Source: Parastagonospora avenae f. sp. tritici 18332-5 (taxonomy: Eukaryota; Ascomycota; Dothideomycetes; Pleosporales; Phaeosphaeriaceae). Taken from it: a DNA stretch of 64,000 nucleotides. Numbering within the stretch: position 1 is the first letter of the stretch; the number at the start of each line of letters is the position of its first letter. The notes beneath the pieces are model-generated. The model saw only the letters and a program-made list of their open reading frames with translations, did no database searches and was not told the DNA's origin. The stretch spans positions 62,001 through 126,000 of the forward strand of contig JAFJTR010000064.1 of NCBI GenBank assembly GCA_022559985.1, written 5' to 3'. A program made the position numbers and the translations under genes. Of this stretch, positions 9,443-19,951 are shown one piece after another.

Positions 9443-10970
9443 TCAGACCAACAATATCTCTTCTACCATCTTTACGCCCTCCTTTTCCAGCAAACTACGA
9501 ATAGCGTCGCACATATCTTCCGTGTAAGGAGCATGGACGCCAGGCTTGTTCACGGCCGGATGATCGTCCAACAACAGTTGTGTCGCAATACTGCATGTCA
9601 CACCAACAGACAGAGCCATAGCTGAGTATCGCTCTGGATCGCCAAGCAACTCCAGCGTAGACTTGAATGTTTCCTACAATACCAAATAAGTCTGTTGGGC
9701 CAAAAAACTAGGTTGACGTGGAAAACATACCACACTTCCGTCTTGTAAATCCACAACAAACTTATGCTGGAACATGACTAGATCGCACTCACCCGAACCA
9801 AAGCTCATGAGCTTCTCGAGTTGCGCACACAGGGTGTCTAGCAAGTTTCCTCCTCTAATCGTAGCGTTTTCGGACGATAGGATGCCCATCCACTTCAGCA
9901 CATCAAGGATACGCTCGCTCTCCGCCTCACTGGTGAACTTGGCCACCTCCTTGATCCTAGCTACGAGAGAGCTACAGTAACATCATTCGGCAATTCTTTC
10001 CCCCAGGGGATGTTCTTGAGACTCACTCTTCATCTGCGCTAGAAACTCCAATGGCTTTCTGCATTACCTCCGCCCACGACATCCTATCCTGCAGCCAACC
10101 TTTCTCATCTTGCTCCAACCATCCCAACTCCGCCAATGCCTGCACAAACGCCGGATTACCCTTATACCCCAACGATCCGCGCAACACCGTCTTCGCCTCC
10201 GGAATCCCATAAAACTCGCGAAATGGAACCGAGTTCCTGTTTGGATATGCGACGAAGTCATACCCATCCATGACATAGTACGGCGCGGCTGTGGCCATGA
10301 GATCCTCCGCAGCTATCTCCCTCACCTTCCCGTCTTTCAAGTACTTTGCAGAATTGCGCTACGATAACAGCGCGCCCCAGGGTGACCACAAGAACTTAAA
10401 CCCCAGCGGATTATCCGCGCATTCAGGCGCCAGTAACCCACCACAGTACGAGCAGAACTCACGCACCTTGCCACCTCGTGCATGGACTTCGGGGATCTTT
10501 TTGACCACGTAGATGTGGTCGACGCCCGGGTCGACGCCGACTTCGTTGATCACGGTGATACCGGCTGCTTTCACGGCGGGGGCGAGGGCGAGCATGGAGG
10601 GGGAGATATAGCTTATGGTTACGACGTTGGTGCGCGATTTGATGGCGGATAAGATCACCGTGGGGTGGTGGGTGTAGGGGATTGGGGAGATTACTACGTC
10701 GTTGGCTGCGATGTGCGTGTCGAGGTCAGACGAGCAAGTAACGTCGAGCGCGATGGCGGTGGTCTTGGGGAAGGCGGCGGCGAGGGAATGGGTGGTGGAG
10801 AGTGTGCGGCATGCTGGTGAGGTGAGTGAAGAACCATTACAGCGGAAGGTGAGGTGAGTCGTACCCAGTGTGATGCGGTTTTTAGGGTTTCGAGAGATAT
10901 ACTCGAGACAGGGCGGCGCTACCATGCCACTTCTTAGGACAAGGATCTTCTTCAGATCGTAGGAGGTCAT
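9443..10970 (-). pseudogene. LYS9: Saccharopine reductase (LYS9 type) with one in-frame TAG
   Basis: The family joins aminoadipate semialdehyde and glutamate to saccharopine (NADPH; lysine pathway). Exons, 5' to 3': 10970-10865, 10813-10027, 9971-9731, 9673-9443 (TGA). They sum to exactly 455 codons with intact splice sites. Seen: an N-terminal dinucleotide fold (SGMVAPPCLEY; ACRTLSTTHSLA), the catalytic-domain run INEVGVDPGVDH, then YNIPEA-like YGIPEAKTVLRGSLGYKGNPAF, and a C-terminal SVGVTCSIATQLLL return to the Rossmann fold. One codon, TAG at 10359-10361, interrupts LLS-stop-RNSAKYLKDG; both sides are in one frame and clearly homologous. The usual G-X-G of the cofactor loop reads R-S-G. 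It could be an accessory paralogue going out of use, a sequencing error, or a readthrough case. A functional LYS9 would be expected elsewhere. Confidence 0.82.
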
Positions 10971-11333
10971 GATGGTGGTGCAAATAGATTTTCGAAAGAT
11001 TTTAGGAAATGCAGAGGCACATACTGTAGATGCAACTGCTTATATGTGTACTATATCTTCAACAGAGGTACAGTGTCCTATTGGTCAAGCTGAAGGAGTA
11101 TCATGGAGTTCAAAGGTATACTCCGAGAGGAAGTACTCAGGGTCTCCGCACACCAAAGTCAAATGTTCCGGCTGCATTCCGAACTCCATTGCGCAGTTTG
11201 CAGTATTACTTCGCTGTGTTAAGTAGATACTTGATTAAAATCTTGGCTAGATAATGGTATGGAATTCTGGTTCAGCCAATACTTTCATTTCTCCTTCGTC
11301 GCTCTTTCGATATCCTCCCCACCGCTCTACCAC
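10971..11333. other. Intergenic, nothing clear
   Basis: This is the upstream region of the LYS9-type gene, adjoining the end of the secreted-protein gene. No TATA box, repeat or further open frame worth calling is visible. Confidence 0.5.
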
Positions 11334-11908
11334 CTACGCAGCAATCGCCGCATCAAACGGCACCGCAGTACTCGCCTGTCCCGCATTCGCCTTATCCGTC
11401 GCAATGTTATTATCCAGCTTCTTCGTCTCCTCGGCTAGTTTCGCAGCCACATCCTCGCCCTGCGCCTGCTGCGCCTCGAGCTTGATCACCGTCGCCATCA
11501 ACTTGAGCACCTTGTTCTTGATCTTGCCGTTCTGCTTACGCATCAGCAATCATCCCAACATCATCATTTCATTGATAGGAGAAAACTAACCTGAGCAGCC
11601 TCCGCCGCCGCACCCGTCGCCGCCTCCACGGCCGGATTAAACGCCTCCTTCTCCGCGTCGTTGGCGACTTGGTTTACTTCATTCAAGAAGTCCTGGTCCG
11701 CCTTGGAGACGCTTGCGGGGTCGGTGAGGTCGAGCGCGGAGAAGGCGGCGGCAGCTTCTTCTTCGGCGTTGCCGGCCTGGCCGCCGGCGATGGAGATGTC
11801 GTTGAAGGTGGTGGCTTGGAGGACGCCTGCTTGGCGGGATGAAAGCGAGGCGGGCAACGCGAGGGTGATGGCGGCGAGGGAGAGGATGGTGAGGGATTGG
11901 AAATGCAT
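11334..11908 (-). CDS. Small secreted cysteine-free protein
   Basis: This is a 171-residue protein of unknown role. Exons 11908-11591 and 11531-11334 (TAG) join in phase 0 over a GTTAGT...GCAG intron of 59 nt. Residues 1-19 form a signal peptide (hydrophobic LTILSLAAITLALPAS), with a Ser-Arg site soon after that a Kex2-like enzyme could cut. The mature part is rich in Ala, Glu, Asp and Lys, lacks cysteine, and looks helical (AEEEAAAAFSALDL; LAEETKKLDNNIATDKA). Similar Ala-rich helical secreted proteins are common in Dothideomycetes. No function can be assigned from the sequence. Confidence 0.8.
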
Positions 11909-12770
11909 GATGGCGTTTTATAGGTTTATGTAAATATGGTTGAAAGAGGGAATGAGTGACAGCGCAGCTGTATCCAAATAAAAACAGCTTCAAGCCGATG
12001 AAAAAATATGTTTATACGAAAGAGAAGACACGAAACGACACAAAAAAAATGCTTGATGATAGTAGAAAACTTAAGATGCAGGCTGGGCGGTTGTTCTTAT
12101 GCGTACCGACACCGAGTCGTTCCCTCGCACTCATCGGATTCAGGCGCCGCTCAATGCCTTCAAAACAAGGGCCAACCCGTCGTATCGCCCGTACGCAACG
12201 CTAGCTGCTATGCATCCTTCACCACGGTACCTGTCACGATATTCACCCACGAATCACACGCTGTGGCGTGCCGCTACACCCGCTGCCATTTGCCAGGCTG
12301 TGGAGTTTGCGAGCCTGAGATAGGCGGCAAGTGCGCAAAAAGAGCGTTCTGAGACGGTTTGGACGTCAGAATATGGAACGCGGAGGGTGAGCTTGGCGAA
12401 AGCTTGGGGTGTCGCGCTGCCGATAAGGGTATGGCGCCCGCAGCGCGACAGCGCTAGGAAGGGTACAAGTGTTCCAAAAGTTCGGTTTTTGGTTGGTGTG
12501 GTGGAGAAGGAGGGTTGGTCTTTACCTAACGGGAGATTCGTGAGGAAGTCACTGTTCTTGGCACATGAAATCGTGATCCATGGATGTAGGGCACAATCAA
12601 GAGTCTTAGTGCAGGACTACTGTATGACGTAGGATACACATGTGTAAAACATTGGCATGCATATCTCTCCACCGAAAATCGAAAAAGCTTTTGGGTATTC
12701 CACCCATCCATGTATAACGCCATGTCCATGCAGTCCGCTAAAGTCGCAAAGATGTAAAATGCCACGTTGC
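11909..12770. other. Intergenic region, no gene supported
   Basis: Several frames of 60-114 codons overlap here, but none shows a family signature or splice-consistent extension. It holds the promoter of the secreted-protein gene (A-rich, with AAATATG and ATAAAAA runs near 11930-12000) and the 3' flank of the Clr2 gene. Confidence 0.5.
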
Positions 12771-14790
12771 TCAGAACTGGAAATTATGACCAAAGTCAAC
12801 TCCACTACCGTCATCTAGATGCTCGACGTTCATGAAGTCGTCAATTGAAAATGGATCCGCAGAGCTATTCCCAATCCCTATATCCAGACCCTGCATGTCA
12901 CTCGTCGGTACATTTTGCGCGTTGGGCGGTTCAAGGCCCTCGACCAGCCTCGTGCCCTTGGGCAGAGCGTTGCCAAAGGCGACTACGCGGTCGAGTCTTG
13001 GGGTGCCGACACTCCGTCCCACACCGGTCGCGTCACCGCGGGCATTCATCCAGATACCATTTCCGCCCTCGCCGTTCTTGACAGCCTTGCCGAATGACTC
13101 TTCAAACAGCAGACTAGTCTCGTACCAGCGGCCCTTGACGTCTGCGATCTCGACGCGCGAGGAGGATGCGAGGAGACGCCACCAGCCGAGGGTCTGGGTC
13201 ATTGGGACGAGCATGCGGTTGCGCCAGGCCATGTCTTCGCGCATGCGGATGGGGATGTTGGGGTTCGAGGAGGAAGGAGGGGTGGGGAGGTTATTTGGAT
13301 CGGGCGCGGAGAGGATGGAGTAGCTGTAAATGTCGCCGGTCATGATGATTTGGGAGGTTGATTGCGGGCCGTTGGTGGTGACGCGCTCGAGGATGTCAGT
13401 GACGACCATGAGGTCGGTGCCGGTTTGGCCCAGGCGGATGCGGACGGGGTCGCCGCGCCAGATCTTCTCGGCGCCGAGGTAGATGCAGCTGTAATGGCGC
13501 TCTTCGCCTGAGGGGATTGATGCGGTCTTGATGCGCTCGGAGAGGGTGTAGGTGGTGTCGATGGCCTTGGCGGCCATGATTGAAGCATCGACGTCTGCAA
13601 CACCGTCACCGAAGCGACCAGAGAGAAGTGCACTCCAGTCGACTTGGTCGTAGCGGAGCTGGGGGTTTTGCTGAAGATATGGGTATGTGCATGCTGGGGC
13701 AGACCATGCGAGCCAGGGCTTGAGGTGCTGGTCTGTTGTGACGACCTCGGGTGTCGCAGAGTCGAAGGGGTGTGAGAGTGGCTGGACCTGATATGCTTTG
13801 CCGCCTGAGCCTTCCTTGACAGCCCACCTCCGCAACACGAGTCCAAGGCCCCAGGCCGATGTCTTTGGCCGGTAGAACCACACGACTTCGCCGGTCCGAC
13901 ACAGAAACTGGCCATAGCGACTGTCGGTGAGCTGCTCGCCTCCACGGGGTTGCGGGAGTTGAGTGGACTGCTGTATCGCAGGTGCTCGGATCTGGGGTGG
14001 GATATTCGTCTGTGGCGGGAGGGTAGCTGGTGTGGCTGGCTTCACGCTGGGACTCTGAGTAGGCGGGCCAGAGACGGATCTTCGGGCTGGTGCGGGCACA
14101 GCGACGACTGGGTTGCGGTTTGCGACGGGACCCTGCGCATGCGCGGGCTGGCTGGTCTCTCTCTTCATCATTGTCGAGGGCTCATTCTTGATTTCTGCCT
14201 TCACAACAGGCCTCTCTTCCTCGAGCTGTACTACCGAGCACATCTTGCACGTGCAATTCTGATAGTCGCTATTCTCGTCGGTGCATAGCCACAGCAAGTG
14301 TGGGAAGAAATCAGCGGGACTCCTATACCGCTTTCGAGGGCCCTTGGGGTAGCCGTAGAGGTAGGCATCCTGCCTGTCGTGACCGCCGCCGGAGTGATTC
14401 TTAACCGTCTTCGCCTGTCCGTCGGCCTTGGTCTTGATGTGCTCGTAGAGTTTGTAGTTCTCGGGAAACTCCCATAGGATGGTTTGCTGCCACTTGTCTG
14501 CTTCGGTCAGCCCAGCACATGGTTTGCGCCTGAGAGTACCCACCCTCGTGCTGCTTGCCCCCAATCTCGCGCAGCAACATGCCACCCAGCTTCTTCCGCC
14601 AATCAATGTGCTTCGGGTCGTCTTTCTCTATGAGGCGGTAGAAGTCGCATTGTCCCTGCTCGTTTGGCGTGCGGTCGAGCTGTGCTTCGGTCGGCCCATT
14701 CCTCAGCGGCCGGCCTTTCTGGCTGACGATATCGTGGCCGTCTGACTTTACGGCGAAGATGGGCCAGAACTGGGTTAGAGGCTGCGTCAT
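12771..14790 (-). CDS. clr2: Clr2-type transcriptional silencing factor
   Basis: This 658-residue protein is homologous to fission-yeast Clr2, a subunit of the SHREC silencing complex, which removes acetyl groups and closes heterochromatin. Exons 14790-14544 and 14500-12771 (TGA); the 43-nt intron (GTGGGT...CGAAG) is short but restores LREIGGKQHEADKWQQTILWEFPENYKLYEH. The N-terminal Clr2 domain is unmistakable: HIKTKADGQAKTVKNHSGGG, then HDRQDAYLYGYPKGPRKRYR, PADFFPHLLWL and the CTCKMC pair. A Pro-rich linker (about residues 190-290) leads to the C-terminal Clr2 domain with YRPKTSAWGLGLVLRRWAVKEG and SCIYLGAEKIWRGDPVRI. It is divergent from a SNF2/PHD remodeller 436 bp away, so the two may share a promoter. 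Confidence 0.9.
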
Positions 14791-15226
14791 GGCGACTGAC
14801 TGCGCCGGGGAAGGAAACGATCAATATGATATTGGCAACTTGATCGTGGTGCAAGCGACAATGCGGCGGGTCGCGTTTGTTAATTGATGTCGATCGGAGG
14901 CTTTTAGTCCGAGGCTTAGTGACGCGCTTTGCTGGGATGGCGCGTCTACTGGTCGCGCATCTGACAGGGCGTCCCAGGGAAACTACCTGGCGCATCTTCA
15001 CTTTCACCACTCACCATTTATGCCGACTTCATCGCGCCTGCCGTTTCCACTGCGCCTGCTTCACCGTCACTTGTCACCATCACAGTCCCCGCTGAAGCCT
15101 GTTGTTCACAATGCGCCCGGCCTAAGTCAGCCCATCCCCCCAGCAGCCGCCTTTGCACCTTTCCTTTCACAACGCCACCCTCCATTCGGTGACGACAAGT
15201 ACTAGCTCATCGCCCCATTGCCCATC
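14791..15226. promoter_or_regulatory. Bidirectional promoter of clr2 and SNF2/PHD gene
   Basis: A 436-bp divergent region. It contains GACGCGC (14921-14927) and its inverted copy GCGCGTC (14940-14946), 12 bases apart. ACGCG is the core of the MBF/MluI cell-cycle box; whether this inverted pair works as one is inference. The right half is C-rich and without a TATA box. Confidence 0.4.
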
Positions 15227-18200
15227 ATGACAGAGCGTCCGCAAATCACGCTGGGCTCTCCCTTGCCCAAAACGCCGCCCAAAACACGCGGCAACGAACT
15301 GCCAGGCTTGGTCGCCCAATTCGGCTCTCAACTTTCAAAAAAGCTACGGCGCACCTCTTCGCAGTCCAAAACAAAGACCTCAAAGGAGGACGTGGTTCGC
15401 GACACGGAGAACAAAGACGACCTCAAGGCACCCGCCGCGCGACTTGCCACCCCGGAACCAGCCAAATCAAGACCAACACGCAAAGCAGCTTCTTTTGTCA
15501 CAGAGCCTGCTCCAGAATCAAGCGAAGACGAACTTGCACCATCAGCAGCGCGTAGACCAACCAGGAAGTCAACGGGGAGCATCAAAGACAACACCAGCAC
15601 CACACAGAGCGTTAGAGGCAGCGCAAGAATCTCTGCATTGAACGAGGAGCTGCAGATGGAGAAGCGCAAGCGAGACCGCGAGGCTGACGCCGGCCGCCGT
15701 CGAGGCACCCGCGACAGGAAGACGAGGATCCTGGAATCGGACACGATGGACCCGCCTTCCCCTCCACGTTCGAGCAGGCGCAAGGCTGCACCCCCGAAGC
15801 TCGACACGGCTCGCAACCGCCTGCGAGGTGCCATTGCTGAGCAGTCAAAGGCAAAGGCCAACAACTTCATCGTGGCCAACAAGGACTACTTCCTGCCACT
15901 CCTACCACCCAACAACCAAGTCAAAAAGCTTGTCGCCAGCCACAATGCGAAGCCTATTGTGCCTTACAAGCAGCTCCAGGAACAGCCAGAGGGTGTCACG
16001 GCGACCATGAAGCCGTACCAGCTTTCTGGTCTCTCATACCTGGTGCACCTCTACAACAATGGCTTCTCGGGCATCTTGGGCGATGAGATGGGTCTTGGAA
16101 AGACTCTCCAGACGCTGTCACTCTTCCAGTACCTTGAAGAACTCGATCGCAAGAATGGCGTCACATCCGAAGAGCTACGACCATACCTGGTCATCTGTCC
16201 CCTCAGTGTCCTCAATTCATGGGTCACCGAGGCTGAGAAATGGGTGCCTGGACTCAGGGTACTCCGCTTCCATGGCGCGGCAAGCGAGCGCGTGCGCCTG
16301 AAGCGAGTGGCATCCGGTATGGAGGATATGCGAGGCCACGAGACGCTACAGTCTAAGAAAAAGAAGGCTTCCCGCAAGGCCGGCTTGAAAGTGTCCAAGA
16401 ACTCCACCGAATTCGAGTCATCCTCGTACAAGATCATTGTCACTACCTACGATACATTCGCAGCCGAGCAGTCCTGGTTCAGGACGTCCTTTGTCTGGCG
16501 CTATGTCGTGCTCGACGAAGGCCACAAGATCAAGTCCAGCGTCACTCAAATCTCGCAGGCTCTGCGCAACATCAGCGCCGAGTACCGTCTCATTCTCACC
16601 GGCACACCGCTCCAGAACAACCTCACAGAGATGTGGGCTTTGCTCGCCTGGCTGTACCCCGACGTATTCATTGAGAACACATCAACCTTGTTTAAAGAGT
16701 CGTTCGATCTCAACAAGGGCAAGGTCAACAGACAGACTATGGATGACGCGCGACGCCTGCTTGAGCTCATCATGCTCCGCCGTATGAAGGACAGCCCTGG
16801 CGTCAACCTTGGACTACCACCCAAGGAGGAGATCCTGCTTTACGTGCCTCTCACACCAATGCAGCGTTTCTGGTACACCCGACTGCTCACCCGCGTCGAC
16901 AACGCCATGCTCACTGAGCTCTTCGCAGATGGCAAGAACAAAGAGAAGACCGCGATTGAGCAAGACAGGAAAGAAGATCAACTGCTTCAGCAAGTTGAGA
17001 AGCTACAGAATGTGGTTGGTGACCAGGGCGAATGGAAGGAGACCGCTCAAATCATGCGACAGGCCATTGAGAAGGAGCAAGACAGTTCCGAAGTCAAGTC
17101 CGCCTGGAAGAAGCTGATGAATCTCGTCATGCAGCTGCGCAAGTGCTGCTCCCACCCCTACTTGTTGCCTCAGGTCGCCCCAGATCCGTACTATCTCGGC
17201 GATCACATCATCCGCGCTTCAGGAAAGTTCATTCTGTTGGAGAAGTTGATCAAGCATACTGTAATGAATGAGGGCAAGAAGGTCTTAATCTTCTCCGGCT
17301 TTACCCGCACCCTGGACTACACCGAAGATCTGCTATCGCTCATCAGCAACCACGGTCGTGACTTCAAGCACCTCCGCTTCGATGGCAACACTGCTCGTGC
17401 GAAGCGTAATCTTGATATCCGCCTTTTCAACCAAGAATCGTCAGACTACAAGGTCATGTTGCTTTCGACCCGCGCCGGTGGCCTGGGAATCAATCTCACT
17501 AGCGCACAAGATGTCATCTTCCTGGACGAGGATTGGAATCCACAAATCACTCTTCAAGCCGAGGCTCGTGCTCATCGCATCGGACAAACCAAGAAGGTCA
17601 CAATCTACAAGATTTGTACGCAGGGCACTGTCGAAGAGCAGATGATGGGTCGCATTCGCAAGAAGCTGTACCTTTCTGCCAAGATCACAGAGTCTATGCG
17701 CAACATTCACAGCGAGCAGGCTCTCCCTAAGAGCAAGGAGACATCAACTGCCGGTCGCGAGTCTCTCGGAGACGATATGCCTCAAATGGATACCTCGCAG
17801 CTGAAGACCCTTGTCCGCCGTGGTGCGCAGACCTTGTCTCATCCAGACATCGACGCCACGGAGATGGTGTCCTGGGACCTCGAGACCATGATGGAGAAGT
17901 GCCGAGACAAGCCGGCCGATGCTACTCTGTCTGAGGCTGTGCATTCTGAGGCCGACGAAGAGAAGTGGCTCTCCGTTATGGAGCGTGTTGAGTGCGCCGT
18001 CTTTGATGGCAAGCGCATCCAGCGCGAGCTCGACAGCAAAACCAAGCGTGCGAACAAGGATATCCTTCCAGACTCCGTCACCCGCGAGGACCGTCGCAAG
18101 GGCAAGAATACGACAGTCATGGTCAAAGGTTTTGCAATCAACAAGGAGTCCATGACCTGCGCCGATTGGGAGGCGGTTCCGACCATGGCTGGTAAAGACC

Positions 18201-19048
18201 CCCGTCTTGCCGACCCAGTCCGCGAGAAGCGCCGCACGTTCAATCACGAAGAGCACTGCCTCACGTGCTTCGAGGGAGCTGATACCGGCCACATGGTCAA
18301 CTGCAAGAGCTGCCCGCGAAACTTCCACTTCGACTGTCTCGAGCCGTCATACAAGGCCAAGATCAAGAACTTCTCCGGCTTCTTCTGCCCTCAGCATGTG
18401 TGCTGCGACTGCGGCAAGAGCACCTCTGACGCTGGTGGCTTGATCTTCCGGTGCCGCTGGTGTCCACAGGGTTTCTGCGAAGACTGTCTGGACTGGGACA
18501 AGACCGAGCTCATTGGCGATAACCTTCCCGAGTTCGAACTTCTCGACGAACAGCCCACTGCTGGTGGGTTTTACATCAAGTGCCCGTCGTGTACCCACTT
18601 GATCGAAGAGAACGAGGAGCAAGAGGCTTGGATCGAGGGCATGGAGAACACGTACAAGGAGCAGCACGACGTTTGGATTCAGTACCGCGAGGAGTCCCAA
18701 CGAGAGCTTGAGAAGCGCGACATGGAAGATGAAGAGCGCGAGGTGCTTGAAGCCAAGACTGCCATCCGAGTCACCGACTCTCCCAGCTCGCGCAAATCCT
18801 ACATTATCGCGGACGATGATGATGAGGAGGAGGATATCCCCTCGCCGCCTGCCCTCACGGATACTTCCCTGCACACTCCTGCGCTCGATGGTTCGCGCGT
18901 GAGCACGCCCCAGCCGCTGCTCAACGGCAAGGGCACCAAGAGGATGGCGGATGCGGATTTGGTAGAGACGCGTTTGGAGAAGAAGGCCAAGCTGGATGCG
19001 CAGGCTTGGAAAGTTGGGGACGATCCGCTCATGAGGTCTTTGGAGTAG
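15227..19048 (+). CDS. SNF2-family chromatin-remodelling ATPase with C-terminal PHD-type zinc fingers
   Basis: A nuclear DNA translocase of 1273 residues in one exon. The start is ATG 15227; the TTG three codons earlier is not used. A basic, Ser/Thr-rich N-terminus (1-220) is followed by the ISWI-like LRGAIAEQSKAKANNFIVANKDYFLP. The two-lobed ATPase has Walker A DEMGLGKT at 286-293, the DEGH box at 430-433, LTGTPLQNN, then lobe 2 with STRAGGLGINLTSA near 747-760 and QAEARAHRIGQ near 777-787. A Cys-rich pair from about 1011 (CLTCFEGADTGHMVNC, CPRNFHFDCLE, CCDCGKS, CRWCPQGFCEDCLDW) forms PHD/extended-PHD fingers. An acidic, PEST-like tail closes it. The PHD pair and the clr2 neighbour suggest a heterochromatin role, like Mit1 in SHREC, but orthology is not shown. 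Confidence 0.9.
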   Translation: MTERPQITLGSPLPKTPPKTRGNELPGLVAQFGSQLSKKLRRTSSQSKTKTSKEDVVRDTENKDDLKAPAARLATPEPAKSRPTRKAASFVTEPAPESSEDELAPSAARRPTRKSTGSIKDNTSTTQSVRGSARISALNEELQMEKRKRDREADAGRRRGTRDRKTRILESDTMDPPSPPRSSRRKAAPPKLDTARNRLRGAIAEQSKAKANNFIVANKDYFLPLLPPNNQVKKLVASHNAKPIVPYKQLQEQPEGVTATMKPYQLSGLSYLVHLYNNGFSGILGDEMGLGKTLQTLSLFQYLEELDRKNGVTSEELRPYLVICPLSVLNSWVTEAEKWVPGLRVLRFHGAASERVRLKRVASGMEDMRGHETLQSKKKKASRKAGLKVSKNSTEFESSSYKIIVTTYDTFAAEQSWFRTSFVWRYVVLDEGHKIKSSVTQISQALRNISAEYRLILTGTPLQNNLTEMWALLAWLYPDVFIENTSTLFKESFDLNKGKVNRQTMDDARRLLELIMLRRMKDSPGVNLGLPPKEEILLYVPLTPMQRFWYTRLLTRVDNAMLTELFADGKNKEKTAIEQDRKEDQLLQQVEKLQNVVGDQGEWKETAQIMRQAIEKEQDSSEVKSAWKKLMNLVMQLRKCCSHPYLLPQVAPDPYYLGDHIIRASGKFILLEKLIKHTVMNEGKKVLIFSGFTRTLDYTEDLLSLISNHGRDFKHLRFDGNTARAKRNLDIRLFNQESSDYKVMLLSTRAGGLGINLTSAQDVIFLDEDWNPQITLQAEARAHRIGQTKKVTIYKICTQGTVEEQMMGRIRKKLYLSAKITESMRNIHSEQALPKSKETSTAGRESLGDDMPQMDTSQLKTLVRRGAQTLSHPDIDATEMVSWDLETMMEKCRDKPADATLSEAVHSEADEEKWLSVMERVECAVFDGKRIQRELDSKTKRANKDILPDSVTREDRRKGKNTTVMVKGFAINKESMTCADWEAVPTMAGKDPRLADPVREKRRTFNHEEHCLTCFEGADTGHMVNCKSCPRNFHFDCLEPSYKAKIKNFSGFFCPQHVCCDCGKSTSDAGGLIFRCRWCPQGFCEDCLDWDKTELIGDNLPEFELLDEQPTAGGFYIKCPSCTHLIEENEEQEAWIEGMENTYKEQHDVWIQYREESQRELEKRDMEDEEREVLEAKTAIRVTDSPSSRKSYIIADDDDEEEDIPSPPALTDTSLHTPALDGSRVSTPQPLLNGKGTKRMADADLVETRLEKKAKLDAQAWKVGDDPLMRSLE

Positions 19049-19339
19049 AGCGACATTGGTCTCGCTGGTGTTTGACGGTTTGGGCAATAGGATATGATAC
19101 CCGCAGAACTTCGCTTCGACGCTTTTGCATAGGGCTAGGCTAGGGATTTTGTACTTGGGGTTTATCAGTGTAGTAGTATATATGAACGTTCACACCGCAC
19201 GCACGCCTTTCAGATATAGACAGACAGAAAGAAATGCAAATTTGCAACGAATCCTAATTTGCGTCGTGTGACTGGGTATCTAACTAAATTCACATCCCTC
19301 ATATCCCTCACATCCCTCACATCCCACACCGCTCCCACG

Positions 19340-19951
19340 TCATGCCTTCCTATCCTTTTCCCCCTCCCCAGTCTCATTGCCTTCCTCCTCCTCATCAACA
19401 TGCATACTCCCCGCCCACCCCACCCATTCCCTAACCCCCCTCACAAACCCATCCCTCTCCTCATCCACCGCGCCGCCATGTTCCCAGACCACAATCTCGT
19501 CAAACGAGCCTATCTGCTCCGCGACCTTGACGTCCTCCATGACGTCCTCCTCATCATCCTCATCTTGTTCGGAGCCCGGGGTGGATTCTCGCTGCTGGGG
19601 AGAAGGTTTGGGCAGGAGTTTGTCGGTTATGTGGAGGATGGCGCCGGTGTGTGTGGTGGGCAGCGGGATGGGGGTGCCGTGCAGGTGGCGGCCGCGGAAG
19701 TGGATGTGTTGTGTTCCTGTGAAGCCAGTCAGTATATCGGACTTGTTTCTGTCGATGGTCTTTTCGGTGGAGCACGTCGGTCTGCTCGCGGGTATGGTGT
19801 GATGGGTGTGTGTATGTGTGGATATACCTTTATCGTCTGTTTCGGGCTTGAAGTAGCGATTTGTGTCATTGATGGGGCCGTTGTAGTTTATGCGCGCGGG
19901 GAGGAGGTGGGGTGTGCATTTCTGGGGGGCGGAAGATTGGATGGCGAGCAT
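19340..19951 (-). CDS. RNH203: Ribonuclease H2 subunit C
   Basis: Non-catalytic subunit of RNase H2, which removes ribonucleotides from DNA and RNA from hybrids in the nucleus. Exons 19951-19828 and 19716-19340 (TGA); the intron is 111 nt and itself a multiple of three, so the frame is open through it. Spliced length is 166 residues. Family landmarks are PHLLPARINYNGPIN near the start, then, across the junction, HIHFRGRHLHGTPIPLP and THTGAILHITDKLL. The acidic stretch SEQDEDDEEDVMEDV is an insertion usual in fungal members, and a predicted W-rich end follows (EWVGWAGSMHV). Intron removal also takes out an out-of-place THTHTHH stretch, which supports the splice. Confidence 0.88.
   Translation of the reverse strand: MLAIQSSAPQKCTPHLLPARINYNGPINDTNRYFKPETDDKGISTHTHTHHTIPASRPTCSTEKTIDRNKSDILTGFTGTQHIHFRGRHLHGTPIPLPTTHTGAILHITDKLLPKPSPQQRESTPGSEQDEDDEEDVMEDVKVAEQIGSFDEIVVWEHGGAVDEERDGFVRGVREWVGWAGSMHVDEEEEGNETGEGEKDRKA

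Noticed and set aside
15328..15882. 184-codon minus-strand frame under the SNF2 gene, and similar long antisense frames under ESF1, MDV1 and Clr2
   Set aside because: Shadows of strongly biased coding sequence on the other strand; no domain or splice support.
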